Assembly: GCA_048213135.1 (NCBI GenBank)
Contig: PS015179.1
Location: forward strand, 68,922-120,143
DNA: 51,222 nucleotides
Origin: Reclinomonas americana ATCC 50394
Lineage: Eukaryota; Jakobida; Jakobea; Jakobida
Direction: 5' to 3'
How positions within the stretch are numbered: position 1 is the first letter of the stretch; each line of letters starts with the position of its first letter. A model generated the notes under the pieces. The model searched no databases and was not told the origin of the DNA. It saw only the letters and a list, made by a program, of their open reading frames with translations. Made by a program: the position numbers and the translations under genes. Positions 1 through 10,500 of the stretch are shown piece by piece.

Positions 1-75
1 TCCCTTCTCCTTCCCTTCTCCTTCCCTTCTCCTTCCCTTCTCCCTCTCCTTCTCTTTTCCCATTCTTTGTCACAG
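1..75 (+). repeat. Pyrimidine minisatellite inside an intron
   Basis: About five copies of an 11-base unit (TTCCCTTCTCC) run from position 1 to about 50 and continue into a CT-rich stretch ending in CACAG at 71-75, which is the 3' splice site of the following exon. It is therefore intronic sequence of the pseudouridine synthase gene and doubles as its polypyrimidine tract. Confidence 0.7.
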
Positions 76-1840
76 CTCGCGATCCGTCACTCAAGAAGCG
101 CAAAGTCGCCATGGTGCTGGGATACAACGGCCTCAAGTACAAGGGCATGCAGCTGTTGAGTGAGAGCGTGCATACTTGCGTGCGTGTGTGTGTATTAGTC
201 TTGCTTACCGTGCCTGCAGCAACCCGAATCAAGACACGATCGAGTTGCACTTGTTGGACGCGCTGGCCAAGGCCGGCGCAGTGTCGCAGCTGAATGCAGG
301 CGATCTGCACAAGGTCTTGTCGCCTTTTCCTCCTCGTTTCTTTCGTGATCGCACGCTGAATGCATGCCTTTGCAGATCTCGTTTCAACGGGCTGGGCGCA
401 CCGACAAGGGCGTGCACGCAGTGTCGCAGGTGGTCTCGTTCAAGATGCTGATGCACGACGGCGATCACACGCAGGCACAGAATGTGGAGCTCTTGCAGCG
501 CGTCAACTCGTTCCTGCCGGACGACATTCGCGTGTTTGGTTTCCGACGCGTCAACAAGGGCTTCAACAGCAAGAATGCGGCCTCGGCTCGTCGCTACGAC
601 TACATCATCCCTTCGTTTGTGTTTTACGACGGCTCTGAGCCAATGCCGGTGCATTTTCCGTGCCTTGTCTTCCCTTCCACTTGCTCCTTCCCCTTACGTA
701 TCTCTGTGACAGACCGCGTCCAGCACAAATCCCGACTGGAGACCGAATGAGAATCCTCACGAGTTTCGTAGAGGTGTCACAGTCTTGTGTGTTTGTTACC
801 TCCTAACGCGACATGCAGCATCACCAACTTCCGCCTGACTGCCGACATTCAAGCGCGCATCAACGAGGTGCTGTCGACCTATGTCGGCACGCATCCGTAC
901 CACAACTTCACCAATCATCTGTCGGCGGAGATGGAGCAAGCGAAGCGTCTCATTCGCTCCTTCCGGGTGGAGGAGGTGTTTGAGAGTGAGGGTGTGGAGT
1001 TTGCTCGACTGCGCGTGATTGGTCAGAGCTTCCTGCTTCACCAGATCCGCAAGATGGTCGGTGCGTTGGCTGGAGAAGACGGGTCGCCTTCTCACCGACG
1101 CCCTCTTACTGACTCCCTGTTTGCTCACAGCCATGACAGTGCTGGTTGTGCGTGGCAACTTCCAGCTGGCAGCCATGGTGTGGGCACTGCGTAAGCATGT
1201 GCGCGTGAACATTCCGCTCGTGCCCGCCATCGGTCTCATGCTGCGCCACGTCGAGTACAACATGTACAGTGCACGTGCGAATCGCCTGCATGGCGAATCC
1301 GCGGATCTCGATTGGGTCGAGGAGCAAGTTGCGCCGCTGCCTCCGCATGCCTATCCGCACTGCGCGCCCTCTTCTCACTCGCGAGTGTGCAGGAAGCGAT
1401 TGAGAAGTTTATGCGCGACGCCATCTATCCGTCCATTACGCAGCACGCCAAGGACATGTTGCGTGACTCGCCCTTATTTTCGCTCTGGTTTCACCCGCTG
1501 TGGTTGACTTGTGCTGCTCGCCAGTACTCTTGGCTGGCTCTACACCATGGATCGCGTGTTCTTGCCGAGGCTGCCACGAACGCCACGAGTTCCCGAGGAG
1601 GCTCAACTGGTGCAGTCGTCGCTGAAGAAGCTGGCGGCCGCCGACGAGTCCACTGCACCCTCGGAGGACGTTGCGTTGGCCGACTGCTTCCAGGAAGGTG
1701 CCGCCGACGATGGCGAAGGCGATGGCGACGAGGGCGGGGCGTCGGGCTCGGGAGCTGGGCGGTGCGTTGCCGACGACGACGATGACGATGGGTACGAGGG
1801 TGGTGGTGGCGGTGGCGGTGGCGACGGTGAGGACGACTAA
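76..1840 (+). CDS. PUS1: tRNA pseudouridine synthase, Pus1/TruA family (5' end outside window)
   Basis: The enzyme isomerises uridine to pseudouridine in tRNA. Exons read as 76-154, 220-313, 376-648, 713-762, 819-1060, 1131-1327, 1393-1457 and 1525-1840; the first coding exon(s) lie before the window. The first visible exon gives KKRKVAMVLGYNGLKYKGMQ, the TruA/Pus1 strand with the YxGxxYxGMQ signature. Exon 3 carries the catalytic motif GRTDKGVHA, with its Asp codon at 403-405. Exon 5 has GTHPYHNFTNH and QSFLLHQIRKMVG, and exon 6 has a VLVVRGNFQLAAMVWALRKH-like stretch, all in the family order. The tail (about 1680-1837) is an acidic Asp/Gly-rich low-complexity extension. Borders after 762, 1327 and 1457 need the donors GTTTCG or GTTGCG to keep frame. 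The gene is convergent with the next, 141 bases away. Family assignment is secure; choice among Pus1-like paralogues is inferred. Confidence 0.93.
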
Positions 1841-1927
1841 GATAGTGATGAGACTAATTGCCAATGCAGCGAACGACCCTTTTCCTTTTTGGATTTGCTT
1901 TTTGGATGCAGGACCTTTACTGTGCCA

Positions 1928-1960
<33 letters not shown>

Positions 1961-1981
1961 TCCCTCTTTCTGCTACTTGCT
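1841..1981. other. Convergent intergenic spacer with CT microsatellite
   Basis: This 141-base gap separates the stop codon of the pseudouridine synthase from the stop codon of the opposite-strand coiled-coil gene. It holds a (CT)n run at about 1935-1962 and must contain both 3' ends. No clear polyadenylation signal stands out. Confidence 0.6.
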
Positions 1982-3876
1982 TCACAAGAAGAGAACGGCG
2001 AAGCAGGTGAGTGTGACCAAGCTGAGGACGATGTTGGTCGTCAACCACTTGGCGGTGGCCTGCACGTTGTGAGCGTGCTCCGTGCGCAGCGTGGTGCCCC
2101 ACTCGTGTTGATGCTTGTGCAACTGCTGGATGCTGGCACCAAGTGAGGCCAGTTCCGTACCGTCCTCGGTGTCGTCGCCCGTCGTCGTCGGCGTCGTCGT
2201 CGTTGTCGCAGTTGATGGTGGCGGCAGCGTGCTTCCGTCGATGCCGCCAATCTCTGCTCGCATGGCCGTCACTTGCGTGGTCATCTCACGAAGTGCCTGT
2301 GATCGTGAGCAGGCATGAGCAGGTGCAGGTTGGGGAAAGGGAAGGGCGGCCTCACCTCGTCGAGATTCTTGCGCAGGTCGAACTCAAAGGTGAGAGCACT
2401 CCGCAGCGAATCGACCTTGCCCTCCAGATCACGGATGCACGCCGACTGGCTGTTGATGGCCGACTTGAGCTCGTTTTCCGTGCGCTTGTGCTCCTGCTGG
2501 TGCAACTTGGCGGTCTCTGCGCGCATGAGGGATAAGTGAGTTTCGGGTGCGAGTAATCTGACACGGTTCATGGAGCACCTTTTTCCTTGCGCAGGGTGAG
2601 GAGAGTTTTGCGTGTGTCTTCCTCGCGCTTGCGCAGGTCTGTCAGGTTCTGGTCGCGCAGCTTCAGTTCCTCCTCCAGCAGCACAACCTTGTCCTTCAGC
2701 GCCGAGTGTTCTGCACGGAGAAAAGGTCAGCTGGGTAGGATGCATGTGAGGTTCGCGGACTTTACGCAACGCTTGGTCATGCGACGTTTGGCTGTGGTGG
2801 CCTCCAGACGCTGCGACTCGGCCTCTGCAAGCTTGAGGCGCATCATATCCAGCTCCTCCAGCATGCTGCATGTCACGATCAGTCTCATGCAGGCACCGAC
2901 AGACTGAACCGCCTCTCACGTACTTTTCGTTGGCACGACGGTGCATGTCGACATGCGCTTGCAACTCGCGTATGCTCTCGTTCGCCGCCATCAGACGCTC
3001 GCCAGAGGTGCCTGCCGCAGTGCCGGTGACTTCCGGCTGTCGCTCACGGAGAGGCGGCCGTGCGTTCTCCTTATTGCTGGTGTCTTCCACGCTGCATAAC
3101 TCTTTCTCCTCCTGATCATGATCCTCTTCTTCCACATCCTCGGCCACCTGCAACTCGTGTTCCTGCTCCTCCTCATCGCGATCGTCGTCGTGGCCCTTGT
3201 CAAAATCATCCACGTCCACGAGCACTGTATGCGCGCGTGTGAGGCTCACCAGCAGTTGGCCTTTTGTAGAAGCGCACACGCAGTCGCAACATTCGGCCTC
3301 CACCAGTGCCCGCAAGCTCTGATCTCGCTCGCTCTCCTCAATCACTGGCGACAGTGGCGGGACTGGTGAGAGGGGTGAGAGCTCCACTTCTGCGCAGGAG
3401 GTGGTCAGTGAGAAGAGAGGAAGGGTGGGAGTGAGAGAGAGGCCAAACCTCGGAAGAATGGCACCAGTGCGGCCACTGCTTGCTGCACATCGGTCGCATC
3501 CACAAGCCCACTGGCCAGTCCGCCAGTCTCTGTTGTGGGTGAGAACAGTACTGCACAGAGCAGTCAGTGACAGGGTGGAGAGAGAGAGAGAGACAGTACG
3601 TGTCGCACGCACTCTCTTGTTCGTTGCTCACTGCGCATGTGTGGTGGCATGAGTGAGTGTACTGGTGCGGAGGGAAGGAGGGGGGTGATTACGCACTGGC
3701 CATTGTCTCGTCTGCTCTCTCGCGTCGCACTTCAATTGGGTTCGTGTGACGAAAGTGACGTCACTGGCGTGTGGACAATCTGCCGTGTCGAAATTCTGCG
3801 CACACACCTCCGGGACTAGGAAGAGAGCGATGCACCAGCAAAGAACAGCAATCATCCGAGAAGCGTGCAGTGTCAT
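1982..3876 (-). CDS. Coiled-coil protein with N-terminal hydrophobic leader and C-terminal membrane segment
   Basis: The start at 3876 gives MTLHASRMIAVLCWCIALF, a hydrophobic leader with a VCAQ-like cleavage region. The splice-consistent reading continues through about 3531-3460 (TGGLASGLVDATDVQQAV), a long acidic exon of about 3390-2922 (DDRDEEEQEHELQVAEDVEEE, the last residues inferred acidic), then heptad-rich coiled-coil exons of about 2871-2771 (MLEELDMMRLKLAEAESQR), 2712-2580, 2526-2356 and 2292-1982. A Thr/Pro linker at about 2200 precedes the last coil, and the protein ends in a 20-residue membrane helix (WLTTNIVLSLVTLTCFAVLF). The order leader, coiled coil, extreme C-terminal helix, with the phrase FEFDLRKN in the last coil, faintly resembles MCUR1/CCDC90/FMP32 proteins of the inner mitochondrial membrane. 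The alternative is a lumenal ER protein. No enzymatic motif is visible. Exon borders are tentative. Confidence 0.7.
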
Positions 3877-4512
3877 GTGTGTTGACGAGCAACGCAATTT
3901 CAAGATCTGCAATAACTCGATATCCGATCGCAGCACACACCGTTGTGATCATGACAGTGATAGGTTCCCGTGCATCAACTAGGCAAGTACAGCGCTTGCC
4001 AAAAATCGCGTCTTATAGAGGCGCTCCCATTTATCAATGATGTCGAAAGACCAAATACTGGTGAAAAATTCGCGCAAGAAATCGCCAAGAGATGGCCACT
4101 TGTGCGACTCGAATGCTCTCTTATCTCCAGGCCTGCACCCTATCCTAGCACCCTCCCGCGTCCGTGTCATCACCCTCAAAAATTTGTACGCCAAAACTGT
4201 ACCATGGCCAATTGAATATTTCTTCCAGTCAATATTTCCTTTTTCTCTTACTCTTCTCATTGCACTCGCGTGCTATGCTGTTCCTCTCCACTAACCAGCG
4301 CTCCACCCCCGTTGCCACACTCTAACCGACGGGCAAACATCTGTTGCTGGTATTTCACACTTTTCCGACGCGGCTAGCCGTTTCATGTCGAAAACTGTTA
4401 TTGCAAATCGACGTTTTGAACCATTTGACGAGAGAAACACAACACGTGCCACTCAAACACACACACGCACACGCACGCACCCACACGCACGCACGCACGC
4501 ACACGCACACAC
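3877..4512. promoter_or_regulatory. Divergent intergenic region with CA/CACG microsatellite
   Basis: This 636-base gap lies between the start codons of two divergent genes and presumably holds both promoters. It is more AT-rich than its surroundings (for example 4170-4250). A (CA)n/(CACG)n tract at 4456-4511 abuts the cyclase-like start codon at 4513 and is probably its 5' untranslated region. I see no clear TATA box and no RNA gene. Confidence 0.45.
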
Positions 4513-7500
4513 ATGAGTGGCGGGCGCACGCTGCCCATGGTGGTCGGCCCACACAGTGCGGTCTTGGTGCCACCTCCTCAACCGCCCATGGCCAGCACCG
4601 CATGGCGAGTGCCTCCTCCACTCATCAGTCGACCGGGCACTGGTCACCACCACTCCTCCTCCTCCTCAGCCGCCTCATCTCCATCACCGTCCCCGTCGCC
4701 ATCACCACACCGACGCACGCGCAGTGGAAACGAGACAGTTGTCGCGTTGCCCAACAGACCAGCATCACGTCAGCGACAACCCGCAGCAGCAGCGGCAGCA
4801 TCGCCGCTGATTGATCACGATGGAGCCAGTGAAGAGCGACGATGGCATACGCTGGTCACGCGGCCGGTCAGCGCATGGTCGCGGCAAACGTCGCGGACAC
4901 CATCGCCGCGTCGTCGTCACACGCCGCCGCCGCCGTCGCCACCGCCGCCAGTGTCTGTTCCGTCGGCTGCGTCGCCGCTGCTGCNNNNNNNNNNNNNNNN
5001 NNNNNNNNNNNNNNNNNNNNNNNNNNNNNNNNNNNNNNNNNNNNNNNNNNNNNNNNNNNNNNNNNNNNNNNNNNNNNNNNNNNNNNNNNNNNNNNNNNNN
5101 NNNNCTACCCGAGACCGACTCCAGTCAGCACTCGTCTGCTCGTGCGTTTGTGCCTGCCCGCAGATATTCTGGTGTTGTGCGGCGACTCATGCTTTTTTTT
5201 TTATGTCACCAACAGGGTCGCTGGAGTTGGATAACGAGGTGTATGCAGAAGAGTCGCCACCAGAGGGATTGCCTCCGGCGAACGACATCGACAACGACGA
5301 CGAGGATACGGAGGATGTCGTGGATGCTGGTGACTCGTGTGCGCAGTCACCACAAGGCTGCTTCTCGCTGGTTGAAGGCGACGGCGATCGTGAGTCGTCG
5401 CTGGGACCGTCGGCGGTGGCCGACGATGAGCAGCAGATGGAGTCGATGCCACTAGATTACATGGAGCCGTCGTCGAATGGAGCTGACAGGCTTCAAATCG
5501 ATGTGGTTACCGATTGTGCGTACGACGAGGACGGCGGGAGCGTGGACGTTGGGTTGTTCTCGCCGCCCGTCTCCAGGTGCGTGTGTTGCCATTTTCCCCA
5601 ACAAAATCATCGCCACTAACGTCGAGACTGTGATGTTGCACAGTCCGGGAACACTGGCCATGTGGTGGGCCACCAGCTACTCCCTCCTGTCGCCTGGATC
5701 CACTGCTGTCGACAATGGACTGCGGCCGATTGCTCCCCCTGACGAGGACGCCATTGCTGACTCGCGTGGGTTGATTGCCTCGCCGCCGCCGGCGCCCTTG
5801 GTGTTGTCGTCACCCTCGCACTGGCGGTATGCGATCCGTGTATCATTCATTCATGTCGGCGCATTGCTGCTTTCTCACGCCTCGACCTGTTGAGCAGAGT
5901 GGTCCGTGCTTCTCCTGCCAGCTCCTCTGTGTCATCGGCGTCACACAACTCAATGGCCTCGGCCCTCGCCTCTCCCGCCGCCGCCGTCACCAACTCTGCT
6001 GTCGTCGCCACATCTGTCGCCAGCGCGGCACCAACGGCCTCGACAGACACCATTTCGACCGTCTGTGCCACCACCGGTACCGCCGCTGCCGGCCCTGCAG
6101 TTGAACCGGTACCACCGGCGCCACTCGCGCCGCTGGTGGAACTCAGACCAGTGGATCACTCGGGTCGCGGCGTAGCGGCTTCTGGTGCACGCACAAGGTC
6201 CGGTCGACAAACTGCATCACCAGCTGCGCCAAGCAGTGCACTCGACCGCGTGTGCATTGCTCCATCTGCTGCTGCTCCCTCTGGTGCCGCTGCATCTCCG
6301 CAACCCAGCGCCACAGCTGGTCACTCACGCCCCTCAAGTCGGCAGCAGCAGTTGTCCTCCTCGTCGTCAGCCCGCCACACGGCCCGCTCTCCCTCTCCAT
6401 CCACCACAACCACGTACGTGCAAACTGCGCTACCGGCGGTGACCATTCACATGGTGGCGGCGGCGTCTGCGAGCGACGATCAAGGCCAGCCACTTGTGGT
6501 ACCCCTCGAGGGTTCACCACCACCAGCACCCGCCGCTGGAAGGCAAGTGACACAGGCAGGTTCCCCAGTGGATCCGTCGTACGGAGTGTCGGCCACGGTG
6601 GCACGTCGTATTCGCCTGATGCGCAACGAGTCACCAACAACAACAGCAGCAGGTGGCGGTATGCCGAACGGCATACCCGAAGTCACAATGACCGGTGGGC
6701 ACGTACTTCAACCGTTTCCCAAGCCGTTTGTACTGCGACCACTGTCTAGCGGAGTTCGGCAGGGAGGATCCCTCCCTGCGCCTCGTGAGTTGCTGCCGCC
6801 ATTTTCTGCGACAGCAGCCGACACGGACGCCACGAGTGTGGAGCCGATGCTGGAGTCCTCGTCATCTGCCGCCGCGTTCGCCATTGGCGTTGGGCGGCTA
6901 CCTGAGATCCAACCTCGGCGACCGGCACCAATGCCCGACATGGTGGAACAGTTGCTGTTTGACGGTGCCACGGCGACTCCGCCGAAACCACTCGTCACCC
7001 CGCAGCGCACCGCCATGGTCTCATTTCCAGCATTTATTCCCGTCGAGGAGGAGGAGAAGCGGCGTCGTGATGCCATCCGTCGACTCCGTGCTTCGTCAAG
7101 TTCCTCGGCGTCGCGATCACGCTCACCCGCCACAGCAACGGCGCCATCGCCACTGCCATATTCGTCGTCGGCATCGTCCGCGTCCGCCTTTTCGCAGCAA
7201 CAGAAATCTCCTGCAAGCTCGCCGTCCAAGAGCGGCGATGCTGGTCCGCTGGCCTCCGACGCTGCACCGGCGGCGCGGCAGGCTGTGCCAATCCGCATGT
7301 TGCCACCACCGTCACCACCCACTCACCTGCTCGCGCAACAGAGGGCGCGGCTGTCCATGTCGCCAGGTGCCGTTGGCCCGCTCTCGCACACGACGGCATC
7401 TCGTACGCCATCACCCGCCGGCACCGATGACAGCGTATCGACGGATTTGTTTGGCCGCGAGCCGGGTGCCAGACGGGGCCGCCCGAGATCGCAGGGCGCT

Positions 7501-10500
7501 GCACGCATGCCCATGCGTGTAGCCCAAATGTCCATGGTCCTTGTCAACGGCGACGGTCGTGGATTGCTGCCCGACCCTTGCCGCGGCAACCGAGATCCCG
7601 ATCTTGACTCGCTGTCGGCACTGGCGGATCCGCACCCGCAGATGCTGCCCGACGTTGGACCGGCGACGAGTGGAGGGCGTGCACATTTGCGTTCCATGTC
7701 GGCCTCGGCGGTGCCGTCGGGTCGCCGACTGCAGGCCTTGGAGGCTCGGTCATTGGTTCAACCGTGGCCAGCGCCGGCCGCATGTGAGGCCTCGCAAGAC
7801 GTCTTCCCGCCGCAGCCACTGGCGGACCACGCCGAGTGGGGAGCAATCGAGATGCTTCATCCGGCCCCCGCTGCGTTGGTGCCGCAGCATGTGGTCCCGT
7901 CGGCCCAGTCCGACAGCCTGGATGGTCCATATGGTGCGTTGTCGCCACTGGCGCGCGCCACCATGCGGTTGAACTCGTCGCCGTCTGCTTACGGTGCGAT
8001 GCGCACTGCCGTGTCGCCATCTCGCGGACCGTGGATCGTTGCTCCACCTTCGCCCAGCGACTTGTTGATCATTGGCGACTCTCTCGCCACCTCGCCATCA
8101 GCATCGCTCACGTTGACATCGCCGACGAATGCGAAGCCGATGCACCCATTTCAGCAGCCACAAGCTCGCACTCCTGAGAGTCCGCCGCCACCACCGCCAC
8201 CACCATTGCAACCACCTCAACAACCACCACAACCACTGGCATCGTCGTCCTCCTCGGCGCCGAACTCGCCTCGGCACAAGCTGGCTCCTGCGCTGTGCTC
8301 GTCGCACGTACGGCATCGCTCTGCGTCGCCGGTGCCGGGCAGCCGCGAGCGAGTAGTGGGGTTCGCGACTGCGCCAGAGCTGGAGACGACTGACGCGGGA
8401 CTGGAGCACGAGTCGCCAGCGGCGCCGCCAGCACTTGCCAGATCGCGAGTGCCGCCGGCCATCGACACGGTCGGCGCAGAGACACCAACAGCAGCGGTAC
8501 ACATTCGTCGCATGTCGTTGTCGGTGGCCAGCCCCATGTCCACATCGTCGATGCGACGACGCATGTCACTCTCACCTTCACCGGCGATGCGCGACTCAAG
8601 CGACGAGCCGCCGCCCCTCATTCCCAGCGATTTCAGCGACAGTAGCGAGGTGCTTGATGGGCCACTCGAGGATCTTGCGTTCACTCTCGACAGCGTGCGG
8701 TGAGTACGCAACCTTGCAGGGTGGGATGAAGCACATGCACACGCTTGGCTGACATGCTGTGTTCCCTTGCAGCGAATGCACACCGCTTCTTGTGCAAAAG
8801 GCCGCACAACTCTTTTGCGTCACTCGTCAGCAGCCACTGGATGGAAGCGTCACGTGGAGAACACATGGATCCGTGGTGCTGCTGGAGTTTGGAGGTGCGT
8901 TGTTGCGCACACATAAGCAGTGGTGTGACGAGAATATCCATGTGTGCTCTTCCGCAGGCTTTGACGCTCATTGCGATCGACTCTGCACCGAAGCCGCCGG
9001 CAACGCCAACGTGACCGACTTGCGCCGTCTCATGGGCGAGTATTTTGGCATGATTTGCACCGCTGTACGCACTTTCCGTGGCGATGTATTGTCGCTCACC
9101 GGCAGCAGTGCGGTGCTGTACTTTGACGATGGCGAGGGCGACCACCACTTCCTTGTTTCGCATCTGACTTCGTGCCTGCGACACGAGTACGCCACCAATG
9201 CGGTGGACTCGGACGTGCTCAATGCTGCGCTTCAGCAAGCCTGCAACGACACCGAGGCGCTGCCGGGTCCCACAATTCGGGCCCTCCTATGTGCCACGAG
9301 TATTATGGCGCAGTCGTCGACGTTCAAGTTCCGCGGCACCACCATCAATGCGCAAGCGGGTAAGTCGCGTGCTGATTCGATCACAAGCAGTATTATTTCT
9401 TTTGCTGACCATTCTTCCCAAGGTGTCGGCGACGGCGACTTGATTCTGCGCCTCTTTGGCGGAGTCAACGGCAAGTGGCACTACATCTTTGGTGGGACGG
9501 CATTCGAGGCGGTGCAACGCGCCGTAAATGCCGCCAACCGAAGCGAACTTGTGGGCACGGCCTCGACCCATCAGGAGCTGTCGCGCATTGCTCCGTTGCA
9601 TCCGTTGCGTTCTGGCGCCCTCCTCGTGTGCTCTTTTCCCCGCCTCCTCACACATGGTGGAGCAGGCGGCTTGTCAGCTTGCTCGGAGTGCAGTCGACCA
9701 AGATCACTGACGGCGGCCGGGCAGCAGTGGCGCTGTACAAAGTGCGCTGCGCGGCCAACAACTCTGTCTTTACGCCCTCGGAGTCCACCATGGCCACTGC
9801 CGTGCCGCAGATGCCGCCACTGCCACCGACGCTTCCGCCGTCGACTGACGCGGCTCCGGCAGGCGAAGTGGCCATCGACAGCAGTGAGGTCATGCTGAAG
9901 GCATTGGGCAGCATGCTCAGCGACGATGTAGTCAACGCCCTCGCCGAGACAGGAACGGCTCGTGACCGAGTACGACGCAGCGCTGTGCGTTACTTGGCCA
10001 TGGTTTACATCACGCTTGTCGACGATGCCGCCCCGGCTGCCGAGTGGCTCAAACTCAACTCTCGGTGCGTCGACAACAGTTTGGTTGCGTGTCTCCCAGT
10101 TTTGTGGTGCTCACGGATTGTGTTTTTTACGCGCAGTGACTTGAGCGACATTGTGATCATGTTGCAGCACACGGCACTGGAGACTGACGGCACTCTTCTC
10201 TTGGTGCCAACAACGGAGCGTGGCCTCAAGGCTATGCTGCTGTTCGGCGCCTCGAAATCCGCCGGCGGCGACAATTCCGCCGACGCACTGCACCGGCGAG
10301 CGTTGCAGGCCGCAAGCAAGGTCGCCGACCGACTCAGCGCACTGCCCCTGCTCGCCGCGGTCGGTGTAGCCGGCGGTCATGCGTACGTGGGTGCCGTGGG
10401 CGGGGCCAGTCGTCGAGATTTTGCCGTGGTTGGCGACTTGGCGCGTCTGGCGGTTCGCTTGGCGAGCGAGGTCAACTTTGGCAGGCGCCATTTGTTGGTC

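Noticed and set aside
3979-4260. A 93-residue minus-strand open frame in the divergent spacer
   Set aside because: It has no recognisable family, a base composition unlike that of the neighbouring coding exons, and a position between two start codons. Kept as non-coding for lack of support.
5898-8703. Antisense open frames of 150-200 residues in the Pro/Ser-rich exon
   Set aside because: High-GC sequence with strong third-position bias yields long antisense frames. Only the plus frame is continuous for 2.8 kb and is bounded by splice sites in phase.
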